Positions 25,494 to 34,487 of a DNA stretch of 60,380 nucleotides are shown here, in pieces (within the stretch, counting starts at the first letter, position 1; the number at the start of each line of letters is the position of its first letter). The notes under the pieces were generated by a model, which saw only the letters and a list, made by a program, of their open reading frames with translations, ran no database searches and was not told where the DNA came from. The position numbers and the translations under genes were made by a program. The stretch lies in assembly GCA_013359135.1 (NCBI GenBank), contig JABWCN010000026.1, positions 1-60,380 of the forward strand, in the 5' to 3' direction. This DNA is from Pseudobdellovibrionaceae bacterium (GTDB lineage Bacteria > Bdellovibrionota > Bdellovibrionia > Bdellovibrionales > Bdellovibrionaceae).

Positions 25494-25634
25494 ATGATGG
25501 ATAAGAATAAAATTGTTTTTCAAACAATAAGTATTTTTGTAGTTTTAGCCATACTTACAGTGATATTTGTTTTTACTTTTGATTTTATATTTTTTGGTGT
25601 CGATCTAGCTCCAGCTTTACCTGCTATGCGCTAA
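25494..25634 (+). CDS. 46-residue membrane peptide
   Basis: A small gene with AAGGA about nine bases before its ATG. The product is one membrane helix (residues 10-34, ISIFVVLAILTVIFVFTFDFIFFG) between a short basic N-terminus (MMDKNK) and a short hydrophobic C-terminus. Its last 18 bases overlap the convergent cutA gene. I know no family. The composition, ribosome-binding site and isolated position after the pyrE promoter region support a real small membrane protein. Confidence 0.5.
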   Translation: MMDKNKIVFQTISIFVVLAILTVIFVFTFDFIFFGVDLAPALPAMR

Positions 25635-25940
25635 CTGGGTTTTGATCCAGTTTTTATACTTAACATTTACTTTTTTGACATCAATGGTCAAAACGCAAGG
25701 TGTATCATAAGGATGAGAATTGAGAATAAATTTTTCTAGAATAGCTCTTTTTTTATGACTTGTTTTGAAAATCACAACACATTCTGTAACGATTTCTTGT
25801 TTGTTTTTCCACTTATAAATCGATTCCATTTGTGGAAATAAATTAGCGCAGGCAAATAGGTTTAGCTTAAGTCCTTTTTGTATAATTTTTTTTGCAGTGA
25901 TAGTGTTGGGAAAAGTAACGTAAACTAATTCAAGTTTCAT
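25617..25940 (-). CDS. cutA: CutA1-like divalent-cation tolerance protein
   Basis: A 107-residue CutA1, a trimeric ferredoxin-like protein linked to copper tolerance in E. coli but of uncertain general function. The family signatures are visible: VTFPNTITAKKIIQKGLKLNLFACANLFPQ near the start, the core YKWKNKQEIVTECVVIFKT, and HPYDTPCVLTIDV near residue 85. The ATG at 25940 is fixed by AAGGAGAG eight bases upstream; the frame remains open for another 32 codons upstream, but that part is not CutA-like. Confidence 0.9.
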   Translation of the reverse strand: MKLELVYVTFPNTITAKKIIQKGLKLNLFACANLFPQMESIYKWKNKQEIVTECVVIFKTSHKKRAILEKFILNSHPYDTPCVLTIDVKKVNVKYKNWIKTQLAHSR

Positions 25941-26056
25941 GTATAACTCTCCTTGTTTTGACAAAGCGTGACACTGATCGAACTTGTTCTCTAGGACAAT
26001 TTTGCTTACCTTAAGGTCGACGCTAAATAAAAGCAATAAGATAAAAGGTAGGTAGT

Positions 26057-26278
26057 ATGTTTTGGGATTATTATTATCCGATTTTGTTTCTGATTTTTAG
26101 TAGCTTGATCTTATATTTTGGCCTCAGAAAAGAATTCACTAAATTCAGACAACTTGAGTCTCCTCTAATTATGGATAAGATTTATTTTTTGTTTAACTTT
26201 TTATTGGTATTAATTTTTGGTGGAACTTTCTTTGCTGGAAGTATTACAAGACTCGTATATCTGGTTACAAAATCATAA
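26057..26278 (+). CDS. Small two-helix membrane protein upstream of carbonic anhydrase
   Basis: A 73-residue protein with two membrane helices (about 7-23 and 43-66) separated by a charged loop (RKEFTKFRQLESPLIMDK). AGGTAGG lies a few bases upstream of the ATG. Its stop codon is six bases before the carbonic anhydrase start, so the two form an operon. Function is unknown; a role connected with carbon dioxide or bicarbonate is guilt by association only. Confidence 0.65.
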   Translation: MFWDYYYPILFLIFSSLILYFGLRKEFTKFRQLESPLIMDKIYFLFNFLLVLIFGGTFFAGSITRLVYLVTKS

Positions 26279-26284
26279 AAGATT

Positions 26285-26920
26285 ATGGCAAGAAAAGACA
26301 TTATTAAACTGTTAGCAGGCTTTAAAAGGTTCAAAGAAAAATATTTTGAAACTGAAAATTCTGTATATCAAAAGCTTTCTGTTGGGCAGTCACCAAAAAC
26401 ATTAATTATTGGTTGTTGCGATTCAAGGGTTGATCCAGCGATCATTTCATCGGCATCACCGGGTGATATTTTTGTAGTTAGAAATGTAGCCAATTTAGTT
26501 CCTCCTTATGAAATAGGTGGGGGATTTCATGGTGTGAGCGCTGCAATTGAGTTTGCGGTGACTTCACTTAAGGTTGAAAATGTATTGATTCTGGGCCACA
26601 GGCAATGTGGTGGGATTCGAAGTTTATTTTCAGAGAATCGTCAGGATGACTCTTTTATTTCGCAATGGATGAAAATTGCCAAAGAGGCTAGAGTCGAGGT
26701 ATTGAATAAATTCCCTGATGCTGACCTTGAAACTCAGTGTAAACAGTGTGAGTTAGAGTCAATTAAAGTCTCATTGAAGAATTTAACCACTTTTCCTTTT
26801 ATACAAAAGGCTCAAAAAGAAAGAGACTTAAATATTCTTGGGATTTATTTTGACCTAGAAGAGGGCAAACTTTGGGAGTTTGATGAAAAAGATAATGAGT
26901 TCAAAAATATAGAAGTGTAA
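26285..26920 (+). CDS. Beta-class carbonic anhydrase
   Basis: A 211-residue beta-carbonic anhydrase that interconverts carbon dioxide and bicarbonate. Zinc ligands are Cys44 (in GCCDSR, with Asp46-Arg48 as the catalytic dyad), His105 and Cys108 (in LGHRQCGG). The GVSAAIEFAV helix precedes the second ligand set. The length matches bacterial Can/CynT enzymes. It is cytoplasmic and has no signal peptide. It follows the two-helix membrane protein by six bases. Confidence 0.94.
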   Translation: MARKDIIKLLAGFKRFKEKYFETENSVYQKLSVGQSPKTLIIGCCDSRVDPAIISSASPGDIFVVRNVANLVPPYEIGGGFHGVSAAIEFAVTSLKVENVLILGHRQCGGIRSLFSENRQDDSFISQWMKIAKEARVEVLNKFPDADLETQCKQCELESIKVSLKNLTTFPFIQKAQKERDLNILGIYFDLEEGKLWEFDEKDNEFKNIEV

Positions 26921-26966
26921 TTTTTGACTTGAATTTGTTTTTCAAGTTTAGAGATAATTAGCACTA

Positions 26967-28313
26967 ATGATCAAAAAAATTAATAGAAGAGATTTTTTAA
27001 AAGAGACGAGCCTTTTGTCTCTTGTCGCCACTTCTGTTTCTTTTTCCTCAGCGGCTAAAGAAATAGACAGTTTTGTTGACAATATCAATATCGAAAATCT
27101 AATTAGAGTTTATCAGACAGCTACAGACACAATTTCAACTTTTTTGGTGATAGTTCATGTTGATTCATTTGATTTTAAAATACGGGTTGAAGATCAAATT
27201 GGATTTTCTCTCACTTATGAAGTTACAGAAGTGAAACTACTAGATAGTAGATACGTTATTAAGAAAGTTTTTATTACAGGCTTAAGTTGTTTGGAAAAAT
27301 ATAAAGTCATTTTGTTAAATTCTGACTATAAACAAATTTTACAAAAATCATTTAGCTCTTTGAACTTAGAAAAATTAAATCCTAAAATAGCTTTTTTAAC
27401 ATGCTGTAATCACAGAAATGCAGATTTGCAAAGTTACATGTTTAAAAAGCTAGTGGATAGTCAACCAGATATGATTTTAATTTTGGGAGATTTAGTTTAT
27501 GCTAATAGCCCGCTTGATACTTTTTTGAATCAGGCGGCAAAGCCAGCAGAGGCTTTGAGTTCTTATTTAAGAAGTCTTTTTACATTTGATTTGTTTAATC
27601 AAGATCAGTTAACGCCTATTTTCAGTGTTTGGGATGATCATGATATGGGGTTTAACAATGCGAATACATCTCATCCCTATAAAGAATTAATGTTAAAAAT
27701 ATTTAGGTCTTTTTTTCCTGTTAGTTCTCAAATTAAAGGGATCTTTCAGGGGCCAGGCGTGTCTTTTGCTATGACTGCATTTGGAAAAGATTTTATTTTT
27801 TTGGATCAGCGTTATTTTAAAGATCCAGAACAAAAAATATTTCTTGGTAGAGAACAAAAAGAATGGTTTTTCTCTAGGATGGAGAGTAATGATTTGCCAA
27901 AATTAATTTTTGGTTCACAACAATTTTGGAGTTATAAAAAAATTGCAGAGTCTTTTGAGAAAGAAGCAAAGCCAGAGTTCATTGAGGTATTAGATAAAAT
28001 TAAAGCTATGAAAGTAGTAGCTTTATTCTTTTCTGGAGATGTTCATTATTCTCAAATTCAAAAAATTTCTCATGAAATTCTTGGGTTTGAGACATATGAA
28101 ATCACTTCAAGTGCTATGTTTAGTAGCTCCGCAAGATTTCTTGGTAAAAGGAAAGTTTCTCAAGGGCAGTTAGCTTATTGTGGTTACCAAAACTTTTTAT
28201 CTTTGAATTTTAATCAGACTGAAAAAGACCATATTTCTTTAAAAATTCAATGTTATTCTGCTAAGAGTGAAAGTCAGTTTGTCAGTGAAATCAAGGTATT
28301 ACCAAGATCATAA
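26967..28313 (+). CDS. PhoD-like metallophosphatase with Tat signal
   Basis: A 448-residue exported phosphatase of the alkaline phosphatase D type. Residues 1-30 form a twin-arginine signal (NRRDFLKETS, then a weakly hydrophobic stretch ending SSAA). The metal-binding motifs follow in order: LTCCNHR near 145, LILGDLVYANS near 173, SVWDDHDMGFNN near 223, LDQRYF near 275 and FFSGDVHYSQ near 355. It should cleave phosphodiesters or monoesters outside the cytoplasm and release phosphate. No Pho box was seen upstream. Confidence 0.85.
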   Translation: MIKKINRRDFLKETSLLSLVATSVSFSSAAKEIDSFVDNINIENLIRVYQTATDTISTFLVIVHVDSFDFKIRVEDQIGFSLTYEVTEVKLLDSRYVIKKVFITGLSCLEKYKVILLNSDYKQILQKSFSSLNLEKLNPKIAFLTCCNHRNADLQSYMFKKLVDSQPDMILILGDLVYANSPLDTFLNQAAKPAEALSSYLRSLFTFDLFNQDQLTPIFSVWDDHDMGFNNANTSHPYKELMLKIFRSFFPVSSQIKGIFQGPGVSFAMTAFGKDFIFLDQRYFKDPEQKIFLGREQKEWFFSRMESNDLPKLIFGSQQFWSYKKIAESFEKEAKPEFIEVLDKIKAMKVVALFFSGDVHYSQIQKISHEILGFETYEITSSAMFSSSARFLGKRKVSQGQLAYCGYQNFLSLNFNQTEKDHISLKIQCYSAKSESQFVSEIKVLPRS

Positions 28314-28395
28314 CAAAAATTGGCAAAGTGTTTAAAAGTCTTCAGTGGAAAAAAAATAGAAATTCAGCGATAACCTCTTCTTTAGCGAGGACATC

Positions 28396-29439
28396 ATGAA
28401 AGTTGTAAGCTTAACTTCTGTAGTTATTTTTCTAAGTTTTGTCGCCCAGGCCAAGTATTGCATAAATTATTATAATAATAATTTTGCTAGTAAAGCTCAA
28501 TATGAGAGCTTAGTTCCTCTTGACCTTATGAAATTCGTTGACGACGAAGTTGAAAAAGTTAATGGCTCATTTAACTTTAAAAATATTTTAAATCAATTAA
28601 ATCCTTTTGCACAACAGCCTAGCCAAGAATCTAAATATAGTGACGTTGAAGTTTTACTTTCAATGCATCCTGAGGCTAAAAATTGGTCAAGAGCTAAAGT
28701 TGTACAGGCCCTGAATAAGATAACCTTTGATCGTATTAAGAAGTATCAGCCTATTGATCCAACAGATAAAAGGTTAGATGGAATAGATGCTAAAGTGGCG
28801 CAGGCTGTATTAGATTCTTTGAACGATCATCCCGTAGCTTCGCAAAGTGTTTCTGACAGAAAATATGAACAAACTGAAAAAGGAATCAATATTGGTTACT
28901 GCTTTGGTAGGGCTTTTTATGTGCATGAAATGTTATTAAGACTAGGTGTTGATGAGAACTCTATAAAAAAAATATGGGCCGTTGGTGAAATGAACTCTGG
29001 AGATATAAGCTGGCAGTTTCACGTGGCTACGATGGTGAGATTAAATGATGGAAAATGGGTTGTGATTGATCCAATTTTAGGAAGACTGGTAAGCGCAGAA
29101 CATTGGCATAAAGAGTTTGCTCAAGAGAATTCTACAGGAGATTTAAGAGCTTATATCACTGAAGCCAATAAATTTGGTGGATCTGCAGGTAGATACGATC
29201 CAAAACAGTTAGGGCTTAGGTTAGATGTACATAGAGATTTTTATAAAAACTTTTTTACTGATCTTCAGGCATGGTTCAAGTTCTACTCAGATGATAAAGC
29301 TTTGTCAAAATTCTTAGGTGTGGAGATTCCGAAAAGACCAAACTCTAAAGATTCAGTAATTGAAAAAGAGCAGAAACGAAAAGAAAATGAAGAAAGATTA
29401 AAAAAGAAGATTCAAGACTACTACGATAATATGAGTTAG
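28396..29439 (+). CDS. Secreted protein-glutaminase-like protein (Cys-His-Asp)
   Basis: A 347-residue protein with a signal peptide (residues 1-19). The central part has the order and spacing of protein-glutamine deamidases: Cys169 in GYCFGRAFYVHEML, His209 in WQFHVATMV and Asp225 in WVVIDPIL. In that family these residues form the catalytic triad that turns protein glutamine into glutamate; transglutaminase-like folds share the order. The N-terminal 100 residues could be a pro-region. The C-terminus is a charged helix (EKEQKRKENEERLKKK). GAGGACATC precedes the ATG. The fold is inference from the motifs. Confidence 0.62.
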   Translation: MKVVSLTSVVIFLSFVAQAKYCINYYNNNFASKAQYESLVPLDLMKFVDDEVEKVNGSFNFKNILNQLNPFAQQPSQESKYSDVEVLLSMHPEAKNWSRAKVVQALNKITFDRIKKYQPIDPTDKRLDGIDAKVAQAVLDSLNDHPVASQSVSDRKYEQTEKGINIGYCFGRAFYVHEMLLRLGVDENSIKKIWAVGEMNSGDISWQFHVATMVRLNDGKWVVIDPILGRLVSAEHWHKEFAQENSTGDLRAYITEANKFGGSAGRYDPKQLGLRLDVHRDFYKNFFTDLQAWFKFYSDDKALSKFLGVEIPKRPNSKDSVIEKEQKRKENEERLKKKIQDYYDNMS

Positions 29440-29515
29440 TTTTCAAATTAACTCTCGTCTGGTAGTGATAAATTATTGGTTTTAAATTTAATAGATGGTT
29501 TCTTGTAATTCTTAA

Positions 29516-29551
29516 TTTTTACAATCATAATTAAAGCTATGATTGTAAAAA
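29516..29551 (+). promoter_or_regulatory. Perfect 14-bp hairpin spanning a start codon
   Basis: TTTTTACAATCATA (29516-29529) and TATGATTGTAAAAA (29538-29551) are exact reverse complements with an eight-base loop (ATTAAAGC). The ATG of the following gene (29539-29541) lies in the 3' arm and the only AG-rich motif lies in the loop. It may control translation or be a DNA operator. Confidence 0.55.
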
Positions 29552-30765
29552 AATATTTAATTAGTTTTTTATTAGTAACTCATTTTGTAAAAGCTGGTCC
29601 AGCACTTGTTCAGTTAGCAATTAATGTTAAGGATAAAACTTGTTTTTCATTTTTTCCAGGTGATGAACATGTTAGTTTTTATTTAAAAACCCCAGAAAAT
29701 TGGAAAACATTTCCAGTAGGTTTTAACTCTCAAGTATCCACTTCTTTTGGTATTTGTAATTATAGTAATAAAGAGGTGAATGATTGTTGTACAACTCTGG
29801 GTTTTAAGTTGCTCAGTAAGTCAGAAGTAGAGTTACTTCTGACCCGTAGAGATTATCAAGATCCAAGTATTGTAAGGGATAAGTCGCCGATAAATAATCA
29901 ACTGAAAGTTTTTCAAGAAAAAAATCAGGTAAGTACTGGGAATGATAAATTACAAAAAAGTAATTCCTTTCTTGATTATAAAAATTGGATTTTATATTTT
30001 ATTTTACTTTATACTTTTGTTTTTTTATTTCTTTTATTTAAGATATTTAAACGAATTCAGAATAGTAAGGAAAAAGAAATAAAAAATGTCAGCTTAAAGT
30101 TGCTATTTTTATTAAAGATTTATCCTGTAATTTGTGTTTTTTTAGCCATTTTCCAAAGTTATGTTTTACTTAAATCTGATTTTGAAAAAATAGGTATTCT
30201 AGCTTTTATATACATAATTAGTTTGGATATAATTATTGTATTGTTTTCTACAAGCATTAGTATTTTAGTGAGTTTAATAGGTGTTTTATATCAGAAAGAG
30301 TTATTTTTTGCTCCTTTACTAATAGTTAATCTGTATTTAAGTTTTAATATACATGTTTTGTTACCAAAATTTTTTAATAGTTATCGAGAGCTTGCTGTAA
30401 CTCCTAAAATTAATAAAGAAAAAAAGCTTTATTCGGAACAAATGAAAACTTGGCCTAAGAGTCTAGATATTTCTAATTTACCAAAGGAAATGAGTCTTTT
30501 ACTAAGGGATGATAAAAAAGTTGAGTTTCGAAATTTATTTCCCATCAAAATTTATTTAACTCTTAAAGCTAAAAACCTCTCAAAGGATAAGCCAGCTAAG
30601 TATGACCCATTGTGGGAATATTGTCAGTTGGCCTATGATGTACCGTTGAATTCACAAGCTTCGGCAATCTTTGATACAAAGGAATGTGTTTTTCAGATAG
30701 AGCAAAGGGGTTTTTCTATCATGATCACATCTGATATTGGTTACAGTGCAATTTCTAACCAATAA
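29539..30765 (+). CDS. Multi-pass membrane protein with N-terminal exported domain, unknown
   Basis: A 408-residue protein unlike any family I recognise. A signal sequence covers about residues 1-19. An exported region with five cysteines in two clusters (DKTCFSFFPG, FGICNYS, NDCCTTLG) extends to about 145. At least four membrane helices lie between 148 and 275, and a C-terminal region of about 130 residues holds two more cysteines. The start codon is buried in a 14-bp hairpin and has no proper ribosome-binding site, so expression may be tightly conditional. Base use is more AT-rich than in the neighbours. Confidence 0.6.
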   Translation: MIVKKYLISFLLVTHFVKAGPALVQLAINVKDKTCFSFFPGDEHVSFYLKTPENWKTFPVGFNSQVSTSFGICNYSNKEVNDCCTTLGFKLLSKSEVELLLTRRDYQDPSIVRDKSPINNQLKVFQEKNQVSTGNDKLQKSNSFLDYKNWILYFILLYTFVFLFLLFKIFKRIQNSKEKEIKNVSLKLLFLLKIYPVICVFLAIFQSYVLLKSDFEKIGILAFIYIISLDIIIVLFSTSISILVSLIGVLYQKELFFAPLLIVNLYLSFNIHVLLPKFFNSYRELAVTPKINKEKKLYSEQMKTWPKSLDISNLPKEMSLLLRDDKKVEFRNLFPIKIYLTLKAKNLSKDKPAKYDPLWEYCQLAYDVPLNSQASAIFDTKECVFQIEQRGFSIMITSDIGYSAISNQ

Positions 30766-30812
30766 AATTAATAATATAAAATAAAAAGTATAAGGGTTAA
30801 AATTATATTTAT

Positions 30813-30855
30813 TATACTGAAGTATTTTTAGCATGAACACTTCAGTATAGTTTTT
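30813..30855 (+). terminator. Terminator of the 29539-30765 gene
   Basis: TATACTGAAGT (30813-30823) pairs exactly with ACTTCAGTATA (30839-30849) across a 15-base loop, and GTTTTT follows. It sits between two convergent genes. Confidence 0.75.
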
Positions 30856-30861
30856 AATCAC

Positions 30862-31878
30862 TTATAAGTCTGACATGCAAGATTGCAAACTTTGAGATAC
30901 GCTTTGTTGTTGAGCAGAGCTTATGTTGCTTCCGTTAAGTACTGTTGATGTTCCATTTTGGCAGTTCCATGATTCGTCAATAGATATATCGTGACTTGTA
31001 AAAGAGCTAATTGCAGTTAAGTAGCTTCCAGCAGTAACATCAGAGGCATAAGAGCTGGCTGTTGAAGTGTCTGACAAGTTAGCATCCCAGTGGTTTGTGT
31101 TGCTTCCAGAACCAGCATCAATTTTTACTGAACCTGCCCCCATAGTATAGTCTTTGGTTGTGGCTCCTGAAAGTGCATACTTTGAGTAAATTTTAACAGA
31201 AGGTCCTGTATAAAGAGAAACTAAAGAATCAGCGTACTGGATTGAACGGTAGAAAGAGTAGGTGGATGATTGGTAAGAGTAAATAGAAACTTGCTTCGAT
31301 GTCCAATTAGAGTTGGTGTAGGTTCCAGTAAGTTCAAGCGTTGTTTTATCGGATCCACTAATCCCTTTATATGAAAAAGTAACATTTTCTCCAGATAGAG
31401 AAGCGCTCATGAATTGTGTTTGTGAATCAGAGGAGCATTGATAAATTTTGAAATTTGAAAGATTATCCCCTTCAGCTGTTACAGCCATTTTTGTTTTAGA
31501 ATTCGAATCAGAATCTATGAAAATGTATTCAGTTCCATCTTTAGAGACCAAACCATTGGAAACCAAGGCTTTAACTAAGCAGCTTGTGATATCTGGAAGT
31601 TTAGAAATAGAAAAATGTGTCATCCCTGAGATATAAGGAAAGCGAGCAGATCCCGTTGGAGTAGTTCCTCCAATTAAAAGATGTGAGCTGTTTTTGATTA
31701 CGGAACTCATTGGAGATAATCCAAAGCTTTGTGAAGAAGTTGTAGTTACTGGTCCTGTGACAGTGGGGATATTTAAAGAAGAACCAGCTGTACCTTCATT
31801 CGTACTAGATTTACTACAAGCAGTTAGTTGAAGTAGGGTCGCAGTTATAATCATACTAAATAGAAAGAGTTTTTTCAT
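30862..31878 (-). CDS. Serine/threonine-rich lipoprotein, unknown function
   Basis: A 338-residue protein with a lipoprotein signal (hydrophobic residues 5-18, lipobox LTAC, lipidated Cys21). The mature part is very rich in serine and threonine with repeated short beta-type stretches (SYQSSTYSFYRSIQYADSL), as seen in surface-exposed or periplasmic beta proteins. Four further cysteines are spread through it. No family is recognised. AAAGGA upstream supports the ATG. It is a single gene convergent with the membrane-protein gene to its left. Confidence 0.7.
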   Translation of the reverse strand: MKKLFLFSMIITATLLQLTACSKSSTNEGTAGSSLNIPTVTGPVTTTSSQSFGLSPMSSVIKNSSHLLIGGTTPTGSARFPYISGMTHFSISKLPDITSCLVKALVSNGLVSKDGTEYIFIDSDSNSKTKMAVTAEGDNLSNFKIYQCSSDSQTQFMSASLSGENVTFSYKGISGSDKTTLELTGTYTNSNWTSKQVSIYSYQSSTYSFYRSIQYADSLVSLYTGPSVKIYSKYALSGATTKDYTMGAGSVKIDAGSGSNTNHWDANLSDTSTASSYASDVTAGSYLTAISSFTSHDISIDESWNCQNGTSTVLNGSNISSAQQQSVSQSLQSCMSDL

Positions 31879-31922
31879 AAAAAATCCTTTTGTTATGAAT
31901 TAATAGTTGTGAACTTGATTAG

Positions 31923-32039
31923 TTTACTTTAGGGGAAGCGGATAACAATGAAAAATGGCAGTATCGTTTAAATATAAACTTTGATAGAGAAAATAAATTT
32001 GTTGAAGTTTTGATTGGTAAAGTTCAGACAGGACTTTAG
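31923..32039 (+). pseudogene. Possible 3' remnant of a decayed gene
   Basis: A 38-codon frame without a start codon, bounded upstream by an in-frame stop. It reads like real protein (EKWQYRLNINFDRENKFVEV then LIGKVQTGL and stop). It lies in the 245-base gap between the lipoprotein and fusA genes. It may be the tail of a degraded gene; chance cannot be excluded at this length. Confidence 0.25.
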
Positions 32040-32064
32040 AGTAGTAAAATACTATTAATAAAAT

Positions 32065-32099
32065 AAAAAAAGCTAGTCGTTTTATGACTAGCTTTTTTT
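32065..32099 (-). terminator. Terminator of fusA, probably bidirectional
   Basis: A perfect 14-bp inverted repeat (32065-32078 with 32086-32099, seven-base loop) begins with seven A and ends with seven T residues. It lies 25 bases past the fusA stop and can serve both strands. Confidence 0.92.
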
Positions 32100-32123
32100 A
32101 TTTTCGTAAAAATGTACTTAAGA

Positions 32124-34232
32124 TTATTTCTTTTGTTCTTCAGCACGTTTTTGTTGATACTTCTTAGCAAGTTCTTCTTGAATATTTCGAGGAGCTGGCA
32201 TGTATTTAGCAAATTCCATTGAGAACTCACCTTTACCTTTAGTTGCTGAACGTAAATCAGTTGAGTAACCAAACATTTCTGTTAAAGGAACTTCAGCTTC
32301 AATAACACAGTTTCCTTCAAAGTTAGTAGTACCAACGATAACACCACGACGTTGGTTGATCTGACCTGTAGCCGCACCTTGATACTCATCAGGAACAGTT
32401 GTTTCAAGCTTCATAATTGGTTCAAGAACAGTAGGCTTAGCTTTTAAGTATGCTTCTCTCATTGCTGCCATAGCACAGATCTTGAAGGCCATGTAACTAG
32501 AATCTACATCGTGGTATTGACCATCTTGTAGCACAACGTTTACGCCAACAATAGGGAATCCTATCAAAGGGCCTTTTTGACATTGCTCTTGGAAACCTTC
32601 TTCAACAGCTGGAATGAATTCTTTAGGAATACGTCCACCCACAACTTCATTTTTAAATGCAAAAACTTCTTTTGCATCAGCAGGTAGAGGTTCAATTCTT
32701 CCAACCACTTTAGCGAACTGACCGGCACCACCAGATTGTTTCTTATGAGTATAATCATAAGGACCTTCTTGCATGATGGTTTCACGGTAAGCCACTTGAG
32801 GCTGACCAACAATAACTTCACAGTTGAATTCACGTTTCATACGTTCAACGTAAATTTCAAGATGTAATTCACCCATTCCAGAAATAATAGTCTCTGCAGA
32901 TTCTTCGTCTCTGTGAACTCTGAAGGTAGGATCTTCTTTTCTGAACTTTTGTAACGCTTTAGAAAAGTTAGAAGCACCTTGTTTATCTTTAGGAGCTACA
33001 GCCAAAGAAATAACGGCATCAGGAACGTGCATTGATTGCATCGACACATTAAGAGTTCCGTCCGTGAATGTATCTCCAGAAGCACAGTCAACACCGAAGA
33101 AAGCAACAATGTCTCCAGAGTATGCGGTTTGAATCTCATCCATTTTGTCTGAATTCATACGTACTAATCTTGGTACTTTAACTTTCTTTTTATCAGTTGT
33201 ATTAGTGATGAAATCACCAACGCTTACCTTACCTTGGTAAACTCTCATGTAAGTTAATTGTCCAAATTGAGTTTGTTGCAATTTAAATGCAAGAGCAACT
33301 AATGGCTTATCACTGTTAGGGAAAAGCTCGATCTTTTCTTCGTTGTTATCAAGATCTAGTGCTTTTTCTTTTTTCTCTTCAGGAGTTGGTAAATACATGT
33401 TAACTGCATCCAATAACAACTGAACATTTTTATTTTTAAATGCAGATCCACAAAATACTGGAACTAGTTTCAAAGTAACAACACCCTGACGAATAGCTCT
33501 TTGCATTTCTTCAATTGAAGGTTCTTCTTCCATTAAGAATTTTTCTCCAATAGCATCGTCAATATCGGCAAGCTTACCGATCAATTCATGACGGTACTTC
33601 TTAGCTTGTTCAACTAAGTCTTCAGGAATTGGAATTTCCTTTACAATTTCACCGCTAGAACCTTCATTGACATAGGCTTTCATAGTGACTAAATCCACAG
33701 CCCCTTTGTGTTGGTCTTCAAGACCAATCGGGATTTGAGCCATAACTGCATTAAGTCTTAACTTCTCAACAAGAGCATCTTTAACTCTGAAAGGATTTGC
33801 ACCTTGACGATCGAGTTTGTTTACGAAAGCTAAACGAGGAACTCCGTAACGTTTCATTTGTCTATCAACAGTGATAGATTGAGACTGAACACCGGCAACT
33901 CCACAAAGCACCAAAATAGCTCCATCAAGAACACGAAGAGATCTTTCAACTTCAATTGTGAAGTCCACGTGTCCGGGAGTGTCGATTAAGTTAACCACAT
34001 GGTCTTTCCAGTACACCTGAGTTGCAGCTGATTGGATAGTAATCCCTTTTTCTCTTTCAAGATCCATGGAGTCCATGGTTGCACCCACTCCGTCTTTACC
34101 TTTTACTTCGTGGATAGCGTGAATTTTACCGCCGTAGTAGAGAATTCTCTCTGACAGGGTTGTTTTTCCCGAGTCAATGTGTGCCGAGATACCTATGTTT
34201 CTGACAATGTTAATGTCCCATTTTTTGGCCAT
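32124..34232 (-). CDS. fusA: Elongation factor G, spd/mitochondrial EF-G1 type
   Basis: A 702-residue EF-G, the GTPase that drives ribosomal translocation. G1 is AHIDSGKTT (residues 17-25), G3 is DTPGH and G4 is NKLD. The serine in HIDSGKT and the KDGVGATMD switch-I sequence are marks of the EF-G1 lineage shared by spirochaetes, planctomycetes, delta-type proteobacteria and mitochondria, rather than the usual bacterial EF-G (HIDAGKT). In that lineage translocation and recycling are split between two paralogues; this should be the translocase. It stands alone, away from rpsL-rpsG-tuf. A terminator follows. Confidence 0.93.
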   Translation of the reverse strand: MAKKWDINIVRNIGISAHIDSGKTTLSERILYYGGKIHAIHEVKGKDGVGATMDSMDLEREKGITIQSAATQVYWKDHVVNLIDTPGHVDFTIEVERSLRVLDGAILVLCGVAGVQSQSITVDRQMKRYGVPRLAFVNKLDRQGANPFRVKDALVEKLRLNAVMAQIPIGLEDQHKGAVDLVTMKAYVNEGSSGEIVKEIPIPEDLVEQAKKYRHELIGKLADIDDAIGEKFLMEEEPSIEEMQRAIRQGVVTLKLVPVFCGSAFKNKNVQLLLDAVNMYLPTPEEKKEKALDLDNNEEKIELFPNSDKPLVALAFKLQQTQFGQLTYMRVYQGKVSVGDFITNTTDKKKVKVPRLVRMNSDKMDEIQTAYSGDIVAFFGVDCASGDTFTDGTLNVSMQSMHVPDAVISLAVAPKDKQGASNFSKALQKFRKEDPTFRVHRDEESAETIISGMGELHLEIYVERMKREFNCEVIVGQPQVAYRETIMQEGPYDYTHKKQSGGAGQFAKVVGRIEPLPADAKEVFAFKNEVVGGRIPKEFIPAVEEGFQEQCQKGPLIGFPIVGVNVVLQDGQYHDVDSSYMAFKICAMAAMREAYLKAKPTVLEPIMKLETTVPDEYQGAATGQINQRRGVIVGTTNFEGNCVIEAEVPLTEMFGYSTDLRSATKGKGEFSMEFAKYMPAPRNIQEELAKKYQQKRAEEQKK

Positions 34233-34487
34233 CTTGATGTTCCTTTTTCATTTAGTTTATTTAATTCATGCTATTAACAAAAGTTATTGGCTATCATTTT
34301 TTTGTACTCTGGGCAAAAGAACTTTACAGAAGAAGCCATTGCAATAACGCGACGCATTCGCTGAAGGACAAGGTTATCCATTGATAAAGCTTTTATGCAG
34401 ATTTAAGGCGGGGTTAAACCCATTTAAAGCTATATCGGACTTGATGTATTTCAATTTATTACTAACAATAGATGATACGAGGCAAAG

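Noticed and set aside
34371-34429. GGGTTAAACCC palindrome between fusA and the response regulator
   Set aside because: Short and without a matching promoter element or second copy; no function can be argued from the sequence.
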